Position numbers and translations under genes: made by a program. From positions 1 to 63,906 of the forward strand of contig SJRY01000061.1 in NCBI GenBank assembly GCA_011319805.1: a stretch of 63,906 nucleotides of DNA, written 5' to 3'. The stretch comes from Macrocybe gigantea. Taxonomy: Eukaryota > Basidiomycota > Agaricomycetes > Agaricales > Callistosporiaceae. Below the pieces are notes generated by a model. That model was not told where the DNA came from. It saw nothing but the letters and a program-made list of their open reading frames with translations, and searched no databases. Below, one piece after another: positions 56,297 to 63,906 of the stretch (position 1 is the stretch's first letter; every line of letters begins with the position of its first letter).

Positions 56297-58775
56297 CTAT
56301 AGAACTCGAGTGATCGTGTGGCCACCTCCAGCCATTCTTAGCAAGGAACCCTCCGCCAAGACGAAATCCTTTCCATCGACTTGTAATCTTCCAGTTCCCG
56401 GTACGGCTACCGTTCCTCTGGTGTTTCGTGGCACTTTAATGGAAAGCATGAACGTCCCGTTCTTGATGCTCCATTTCACGCCGAACCACCCCAAGCCCGT
56501 TTCGAACCCGCCCTCAGCCGAATCAAGGCCAGACGTTACTGGAGCAATCGACCAAGTTGAACCTTGAGGCGACGTGACCGTAAGTCCGAGAACGAAGAAC
56601 GTCAACGCTGGTGTTGGTCCCGTCGCCCATCCGTGTGCATGGCTCGTGTAGGAATGGTCAAAGTCGTATCCTGCTGCCGCTCGATATCTGGGTAGAGCTA
56701 TCGACAATCCCACACGTTGCGAAAACAAAAGCCAAATACCCAAGAGACCCGTTTGCCGTGAACCCTTCCAACAGCGTTGATTGGACTGAGAGATTGGTGT
56801 AGAGCATGTACCCCCACTGCGAGACTAAATTTCATGCCTATCGGTGTCGAAGGGCTCTCACCTCTTGCGACAACAGCCAACGATGAGTCGCGTCACCGAG
56901 AATGTGTGATGTGCTGACAGACCTTTACGTATCAGGTCCAACGCTCGTTCGCCCTGGCCAGCGATGAAATGTGCTTGCACCTACGGTATAGCACATCACG
57001 CCAAGTTTTCATAAACAGGATCTACGTTTTACTTTACCTCAAATCCACCGACGAAGGGGATGATGGTGTCATTCAGTTCAGGGCTCAGCGGTCCAATGTC
57101 GGTCCAGAATTTCGTCAGACCCTCACTGATCGCCTCATTCTGCGCTTTGGTATTCGTAACATTGAACAATACTGCCAGAGCATTACCGTCTTGAGGTATT
57201 AAGGTCGAAGTATCGCTATCTCGGAACATCCCAACACTACTGTCCCAAAGGATATCGTTGTATGCCTTTTTCAAGGCCGTTGCGTTGACTGAATAGGCCG
57301 CAGACAGTTCCGCGTCATCGAGCTGGTCTGCTAGCTCTGAAGCAGTTACCAATGACTGAACACCATACCGTGCTCAGCCTAAATGGCACGATGTAGCACA
57401 GGATGCCACCCACCCGATATAAGACTGCATTAGCAGCGGAATTGTGCCCTTGGCCGTTGTCTCTACCCCAATCATTCGCAAAGAAAGTCGGAACGTTCAT
57501 TAATCCAGATGAATCAACTTGGCGTTGGAGGAATGCCAGCGCCTTCGTATAATTCCCCCACACCGTTCTGACGAAGTCAAGGTCACCGGTATAGAGCCAG
57601 TAATTGTGGGTGCCAATTATGGACCAACAGATTACGTATCGCTGCCCCGGGCGTTGATAGGTGGACCGGAATATTGGAGCGCACCGGTAACTGGGTCTTG
57701 CGTCGAAAACATGACAGTCAATGCATTTTTAGATGGCAAAAGGTCGTTGAGTGAGACAAGCGCCGTATGAGAAGATATGCCCATGTCGCCTGCAACGCAT
57801 TTCCTCGTTAAAAAGGCGGTTGATCATAGGCATTGACGTACCAGGCCAAATAGTCCTTGTCACAGGCTCAAGTCAGAATGAATGCACCATATGGAATGCG
57901 CATGACATATGTACCTGTCTCTTTTGGCTCCATCAACCAAAATAGGCCCTTCTACTGGCCCACCCGTTGCGTTATTCGCCCAGCCTGATGACTGATGGGA
58001 GTTGCTTTCAGGATGAGATCGAAATGCGCTGACCTTGAGGTCGAGGGCAAGGTTGTTGGCGTGCTTGATGGGAATCGATGGTATTTGTCTGCACTGTGTA
58101 AGCGCCGGCATACCACAACTTATTCAGGAATTCAGGATCATGGAAGACGTTGTCCCGAGCAAAAAAGTAACCAGTGTAAGCTCTCAGGTCGTTCCAGTGA
58201 GGCATCCAACTGGTGTGCAAAGAGATATTCGAGATGGAAACTGGCGCATCTCCTGTTGTAGCGATGGTGAGGTATCTGAACCCTCCTCGTTGTTCTCCGA
58301 TTGTTTGAGTAAATGCTCCAATCCTTAATGGGCTGGGAAGGTTCTGGACTCCGTCACCATCTCCAGTCGCGACGGAATGGCAAGAATCATCAGATTTAAG
58401 TGGGTCAACGAATTCTGAAGATTCGGTGAATGCAAGAGACAGTCCGGATGCTGCAGTTGCTCGCACTATGGTCAAAGAGAGTGTCCCACCGACCTAGGAA
58501 AATAAGAGATGAGTGCGTAGTGCATCGAGTGGAAGCTAAACCTCCTGTCCGAAGTCAATGACAACGAAAGAACCACGTCCACTGATGGTTGCCACTCCAG
58601 TGAAGTTGCTGATTAGCTGTCGAGATCCCGTAACTTGGCCACTGGTGGAGAGGATGGACTTCGGTTTAACAGTTCTGCTCGAAGGTGCGAAGTTGAATGC
58701 ATCCCAAGGACCAGGCGGTGCAACGGCGTTGCAACACAAGAGGAAATATAAAGCAGCAAGGAGAGAGATGTACAT
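56297..58775 (-). CDS. Secreted alpha-L-rhamnosidase-like glycoside hydrolase (GH78)
   Basis: Signal peptide MYISLLAALYFLLCCNAVAP. N-terminal beta-sandwich region (VATISGRGSFVVIDFGQEV, LSLTIVRATAASGLSLAFTE, GGFRYLTIATTGDAPVSISN). The (alpha/alpha)6 barrel carries the family block VDGAKRDR spliced to TIWPGDMGISSHTALVSLND, then GSDTYVCWSIIGTHNYWLYT, WGYMLYTNLSVQSTLLEGFT, and the C-terminal signature SYTSHAHGWATGPTPALTFF. The DGAKRDR/WPGD region contains the acidic residues expected of GH78. It ends GGGHTITRVL at the TAG at 56297. About nine introns; the frame joins without repair, including GSLG over an intron to YRAAAGYDFDH. Probably acts on rhamnosyl bonds in plant pectin or glycosides; substrate is inferred from family. 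Confidence 0.88.
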
Positions 58776-59735
58776 TCTTGGAATAATCTGGAGGAGAGCA
58801 CAAGTCTAGTGGTTTTATGGAAAGACTGAACAAAAGAAGCGGCGTTCAGCTGATCACCAAGTCGGCTATGTCGCGTCCAAGAATACAGTCCGTGGAATTG
58901 CTCGCAGCTTCTTTGAGAAAGAGAGAAAGAGAAGACCGTCACGCAAGGACCACATCACGGTGGAAGAAGCGCCGCAGCAGGAGCAACTCTAGGGAATAAA
59001 AGACCTCGTGAAAGGTACGCGGGCCGAAATCGAATGGAAAACGGAGATAACACCGGATTTCTTCCCAAGAGCAGGGATCGTAAAGAAGAGGATTTGACTG
59101 TTGGACGTAGGCAGGGACCGAAGGGGCGCGTGAACACGGAAATCTAAGTATATAGCCTCAGTGTGTCTGGTAGGACCACTAAGTATGTGATGTAAGTACC
59201 TAAGTATATACTATGGGGTACTTCAGTAAGGAATAAAGAAAAAGTAAATATAAGGGACTCACGCCTCAGTGTGTCTGGTAGGACCACTGAGGCGGGCGAC
59301 CAGAAGCGACCGAAATTTTCTAGCCCGCTTACATAACGTGTTGAGGCGGGAGCTCGACTCGACCTCCAACATTGACGAAATGACGTGCATGTGCTTTTTG
59401 GTGGTGATGGAGGAGCTTTTCATGGTCCAGGTTCAGTTGTTCGGCATGCGTATTGACGAGTAGACTGGGGAATAGCATGAAGCTCTGTGGCAACGGAGGC
59501 GGTCTACGGATCTAAAATGCACCCTGCTGAAGAATAACATGTCGCTGGATGACCCTAACATGCAAGGCTGCGTCGATGGCACAGAAATTGTTCTAGACAA
59601 GGCCGTTATGCACTGTCATGATGGTTTATGGTGAAACGCGAGGCGAACGAGAAAGTGTGGTCTCACGTGATCTCATAATGGCGACGCGTCTCTCCCCAAT
59701 TTTGCTGTTCTATCTCCATCTAACGTCAATTCACC
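58776..59735. other. Intergenic, contains a short repeat pair and possible element debris
   Basis: Contains the repeat pair described separately. A plus frame at 59269-59463 (LARLHNVLRRELD, FLVVMEELFMVQV) followed by GCVDGTEIVL near 59568 vaguely recalls transposase debris but is broken by stops. The last 100 bases are the promoter side of the Josephin gene. Confidence 0.4.
59155..59293. repeat. Direct repeat pair whose units are themselves inverted repeats
   Basis: Copy 1 at 59155-59182 and copy 2 at 59263-59293 share GCCTCAGTGTGTCTGGTAGG and the following ACCACT. Copy 2 has 9-base arms GCCTCAGTG and CACTGAGGC around a 13-base centre; copy 1 has the right arm changed to CACTAAGTA. Between them lies AT-rich sequence in which CTAAGTATAT occurs at 59144 and again near 59200. 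The layout suggests the ends of a small non-autonomous element or a foldback repeat. Confidence 0.6.
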
Positions 59736-61567
59736 ATGGCTGGACTTGAGCCTCTACAGGAACTTATATATCATGAACAACAACAGCCCGGATCAATGCT
59801 GTGTGCTCAGCATGCATTGAACAATCTCCTGCGTATGTATTGCCACACTTTGCCACAGGCATAGCTGATCCTGGAATCTAACATGATGCAGAGGGTAACT
59901 ATGCAAGTCCTCTCCTGCGTGAATCTGTTTTACATGTCCTCATTAATGTACCTAGTTCTCTGCGCCAGATCTGTCCGTCATCGCGAGGGATTTAGACGCA
60001 CTGGAAGCAAGCTATGACACGAGTGCTAGTGTGGAGCACGGCAGCATGAACATGGACGATACAGGTTGTTTCCTATCCACCTAAAGTGGAGGTCGCTTAT
60101 ATGTATTTTAGGCTTTTTCTCTGTCCAAGTCTTAGAAAGAGCATTGGAAGTGTGGGGTCTAAAGTGAGGATGCTCATTTGATTTTCTGCATCGAACAGGA
60201 CCCACCTTCTCACATTCAGGCTCGTGCGATGGAGAGGCCAGGAGATGCGCCGTTTTCAAATTATTCCTCAGTATGCTGTGCTCGCAACTAAATATCGTCA
60301 TAGGTTCCTGACATTTCTGACATCAGTACGCAATTGGCTTTCATCTTGAATTTGAGCCAGCATTGGTTCACACTACGACGGTTTGGCCCCGCTTATTCCA
60401 ACATCGACCAAGATCCGGGAGATGGTCATTGGTTTAACCTCAATTCTTCGCTCTCCGCTCCCGAATGGGTTGGGAAACTTTACCTAGGGATGTTCCTGCA
60501 GCAAGCTGAAACGGATGGTACGTCATGTATGGTGCCTGCTGAGTCCATGTGTAATATAAAGCATTCTTCAGGTTATTCCGTTTTCGCTGTTACTCAGGCC
60601 GATCCGAACGCGCCTCTTGCCCTTCCTCGTACAGAGGCGGACCAGATAGCATCCGCCCTTCCCGAACCAACTTCGGCTAGACCTAGAACAACTATCTCTA
60701 CATCTTCTCAACGAAACGATGTTTCTCACAATTTTGGAGGTTTCGAGGACGAGGATTTGGAGCTTCAGGCGGCGTTACAAGCGTCGTTGATGGGTTCTGC
60801 ATCACCTGCCGGGGATTCCAAAACGTGGCCGGAATCCAATGAGGGTCAGCCTCCGTATCCTTCCTCCAGTAGCACAGAACCTCAGGTGGATTCGGGGGCG
60901 CATACACCAACAGTCCGTGATACACCAATTCCAGCTATCGATTCGTCTGCGGAGCCAAAATCCGATCCCGTAGCAGCCAGTCTCGCCCGAAATCGCATGA
61001 TGCTGCAGCGCATGAGAGAGGAGCAGGAAAATGCACAGAGGGATCTATGGGAGGAAAACTCCTCTGGTCTTACTTCTTCTATGCTCGAAGCAAGGAGACA
61101 GGTGCGAAGGAGGCAGGAAGAAGAAGAAGAAGCCGAGCAGTTGAGACGAGCGATCGAAGAAAGCAAAGCTATGGCTCGCGATTCGCAGAACCATATCGAC
61201 GAGTCGGAGAGGACTGAACGCGATTTCGGTGCTCACGAGGCTTACTATCATGACAACGATGAACGAGTATACGACGACGATGACGAAGACTTGCAGGCTG
61301 CTTTGAAGGCATCGTTAGAAACAAACCCCTGGAGGCATCATCGTGCCAGAGCGCTCTTCTCCCCAACCAATGCGCTTACCGAATCAGAATCACCCGCCGC
61401 AACCAATGAAGGAGCCTGATCAAGCCGTTCATTCCGATAAAGAGAAAGAATCGGAATCAGTGCTTTCAGAAGACACGGTCGGGAATGCGGAGCATGGGTC
61501 CCCCAGCGCAGAGGAAATTGATATGGAGGAGATGAGACGAAGGAGATTGGCGCGGTTTGGAGGATGA
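59736..61567 (+). CDS. Josephin-domain deubiquitinase with UIMs (ataxin-3 homologue)
   Basis: Cysteine protease that trims ubiquitin chains. Exon 1 gives MAGLEPLQELIYHEQQQPGS and MLCAQHALNNLL, with the catalytic Cys in SMLCAQH. After a GCAAGT-donor intron come FSAPDLSVIARDLDALEASY, GFFSVQVLERALEVWGL, KLVRWRGQEMRRFQIIP, then LAFILNLSQHWFTLRRFG (catalytic His) and GHWFNLNSSLSAPEWVG (catalytic Asn). Two ubiquitin-interacting motifs follow: DEDLELQAALQASLM and DEDLQAALKASLE, with an Arg/Glu-rich helix between (RQVRRRQEEEEEAEQLRRAI). The family end MRRRRLARFGG lies in another frame; the break is near CCCC at 61326-61329 (one base too many or two too few). Eight exons. Confidence 0.92.
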
Positions 61568-61764
61568 GCAATTTGTTCTACTACATGAAATTCAACAAAA
61601 TACGCTTTTCGTATCGCTGCCAACGATTATCCCTTTTGCACTACGGATATAATTCATTAAACATACTGGTTGCTCTGATCGTGTACACAAATACTGAATG
61701 CTACATATTATATGCTAGACGGCGGCAGTGAGATAGATGCAGTCCACATAGAATTGAGGAAAAA
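61568..61764. other. Convergent 3' flanks of the Josephin and RING genes
   Basis: About 200 AT-rich bases between two stop codons on opposite strands. No gene; poly(A)-signal-like AAT-rich stretches on both sides. Confidence 0.5.
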
Positions 61765-63784
61765 CTAGATTGGAGTATGCGGTTCCATTGATTCACCTCC
61801 TTCCTCTTGATTATGATGGCGGCGTCGTGTTGCAAAACGAAGGTATCGGGAAAACCTGTTCCCTTGCGCGGAATAGTGCGTCTGAGGACGTGGGTAGTCA
61901 TACTCTTCATCGTCGTATCGTGTTTGTGACTCTCCAGAAAGGATATTTTCGAGTGCCAAGAAGTCTGCAAACTATCAGGATGAGGCTAAAGAATATGAAG
62001 AATCGACACCGACCTTGCCGACAGATTGGGCAGGAACTGGAGAGTTCCAGCAGCCAGGGATCAACACATTGTTGATGGAAGCGATGCTTGCCTTCGCAAG
62101 GAAGTACACGAAGGTCATCGCCTTCCTCAAAGTCCATGATGCAGATCGGACAGGTCTCGTGTCCGATGGCCGCTGGAAGGATGTCTTCGCGATCTTTCCG
62201 CGGAGAATTGGCACTCTTCGAGGGACCTTCGCCGTTATCCGGCGAAGTATCAGAAACCGGCGAGTAGGATTGAGACGGTCGGCTGGAGAGCACGGGATTA
62301 ATGGGCATATTTGTCTCCGCGATCTGTTTCACATCTACGTCTTCCTGATTTCGCGATGGTGCTTCGGGCTAGAATCCTGGGCAACCGTCGCCTGCCATTC
62401 TTGAGCTCCACATCATTAGCCACTACGCTTTGAGCCTCGACGTCTTTCGTAGACGTCGGCGAAGGCTGATCGTTCTGCTCCGTCTGACTGGATCCAAACT
62501 TCACAATAGGAAAGGTATCGAGAATGGCGCGAGTGAGTCCTCTAGCTCGGCTTTGGCCTTCATCATCATTGCCATTCCTAGCCCTTGGACCATAGCGCTC
62601 GGGATGTCGAATCGCTCTGATGGCCTGCGATAGAAACGATCAGGAAACAGGCTAACAGTGAATCATTGGTGCTTACCCCAGATACGATGACAATACAGAA
62701 AAGAGCTGAGACACAGCCTGTGATAGCGTAAAGGACAATCCTACCATATCATTAAAATTTTCGCAAAAGACGAGGACAATACTGAGGGTACAGACATCGC
62801 TAGAGCTGTGTTTGATGAACTGCCACTCGGAGGGTTTTCGCTATGCCCAGTGTTATTAGAGGCGTCGTCAATACCAGCAGTAGCATTGTAACTCTGCAGG
62901 ATGCCAAATAAATATCCAGGAGCAGGAGGGTATCCTTCTGTTATCGTGGTATTGATGATGCCAAAGGAATCGTTCAATCGCGCCGAGTCATATACAGCAT
63001 AAGTGCTGTAATTCTCCGGGCTGCTCTGTCCAAACTGATACTCGATGAGATGGGCACTTGTGAGACTCTGCGTCGAGAAGATGTCAAAGACTTGATCAAA
63101 ATTTTGTGGATCGGCATATTCAGGGTTGATCACGCATGCTGCGGAATAGAAAGAATAAAGAACCTATTCTGGTGATTAACATTCGTATCCCCATGGATGC
63201 ATAGAAAAAACCGACGGCGCCTACTGCCCCTTTATCGCGAGCGAGGGTGAAAATGTCAATCTCTTTGAAGCGTCTGTAGCGTTGAAGTCGCACGAGACCA
63301 TGGCTATCCATGCGTGGTAGCTATTATTACGAGAAAACCTTGAGGAAGACGGTCATAACACAGAAGTGGTGAACACGAACTTCCAGGCGTCGCATTATTG
63401 ACCCTTGTCTCTGAGAAATGGACCAGAGCGCCCTGCAGTCGAACGACTCGGCGTACAGATCAACGCATATAATATGCACAGTCACCTTGCTGATCCCGTT
63501 GCTTTCCTTTCCCACTAACTGATAGGAGACATTTTGAGAGTAAGAGCTGCGCATTTCGCCATTAAGCGCCGTTTGGGTAAGCGGAACCACCGGTGCTCAC
63601 CCGTTTGAAAACCATCGCAGATGAAGCTTGGATATGTCGTCACATTGAGCCCTCCTTCGATGGCCTCTTGAGAAGAATTCGTCGGATGGGCGGGGACATA
63701 GGCGAAGCTGAGACTAGCGAGCCAACAAAGGAGCGAGACCGGGACGAGTAGGCAATGACGCATTCTGAGAATGTGATCATGCAC
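61765..63784 (-). CDS. Membrane RING-H2 ubiquitin ligase with signal peptide and lumenal domain
   Basis: Signal peptide LVPVSLLCWLASLSFAYVPA, lumenal region with many N-glycosylation sites (YPSFICDGF, WIAMVSCDFNATDASK, IDIFTLARDKGAVGAVGFF) reminiscent of a protease-associated (PA) domain, a transmembrane helix (IVLYAITGCVSALFCIVIVS), an Arg/Ser-rich linker, then a C3H2C3 RING: ETCPICIMDFEEGDDLRVLP, CEGKHRFHQQCVDPWLLELS, SSCPICRQ. After the RING, a Tyr/Arg-rich tail ends at TAG (61765). The layout matches RNF13/Tul1-type endomembrane E3 ligases. A frame break near 63260 (SK to EID) looks like one missing base. An intron with donor GTAGTG is needed near 62400. Convergent with the Josephin gene. 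Confidence 0.85.
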
Positions 63785-63906
63785 CCCTGAGCTTAGAAGA
63801 AGGTTAAGGCCGGCCTGTGGCCGCAGAAAATGCGAAAGGCAGGGCTAGGATGACGATGAGATCAAGACGGTAAGGTCTGCGTGAGAGCCATGCAGAAAGG
63901 ACATGT

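Overview
The window reads as nuclear DNA of a basidiomycete fungus, most likely an Agaricomycete. Genes are dense, lie on both strands and carry many 40-110 base introns (mostly GT-AG, two with a GCAAGT donor). The set (Ada2, Hop2, LSM4, DPH5, cytosolic AsnRS, RIT1, Atg27, ERD2, Josephin/UIM protein) is eukaryotic. A Zn2Cys6 factor, an OPT transporter, a PalB-type calpain and an RNase-H1-N domain protein point to a fungus. I saw no rRNA, convincing tRNA, CRISPR or bacterial operon. All products were assigned by reading translations and joining exons by eye, without database searches.

Layout. 0-7.6 kb is an early-secretory block: an L-type cargo lectin (minus, cut by the window edge), a C2-like protein (plus), a canonical HDEL/KDEL receptor ERD2 (minus), and about 1 kb away a diverged ERD2 paralogue (minus). 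7.6-23 kb holds Ada2, a long ankyrin protein, Hop2, a Leu5-like mitochondrial carrier, a Zn2Cys6 factor and an Erv2-type sulfhydryl oxidase. 23-41 kb holds an OPT transporter with a long acidic, polyQ-bearing N-terminus, LSM4, an F-box/LRR protein, DPH5, AsnRS, a PalB/Rim13-like calpain and a membrane protein made of two homologous four-helix halves. 41-49.6 kb holds RIT1 and a SET protein (head to head), a coiled-coil protein faintly like HAUS3 and an ER J-protein (head to head), and a TMEM198/DUF4203-like membrane protein. 49.6-54.8 kb is a looser accessory stretch: a relic of a psq-type transposase, a decayed third ERD2-like copy, and an RNase-H1-N domain protein. 54.8-63.9 kb holds Atg27, a secreted GH78 rhamnosidase-like enzyme, a Josephin/UIM deubiquitinase and a membrane RING-H2 ligase.

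Most striking: three ERD2-family loci in one 64 kb window. The paralogue at 5.5-6.5 kb keeps most positions that bind the C-terminal retrieval peptide but has lost the Asp equivalent to D193, which is required for receptor transport, and the C-terminal lysine-bearing tail. The locus near 52.5 kb is a decayed relative of that paralogue. 

A caution for users: about ten otherwise well-conserved genes need a single-base frame correction, usually one missing base in a short G or C run. This looks more like consensus error than mass pseudogenisation, so these genes are annotated as functional with the break noted.
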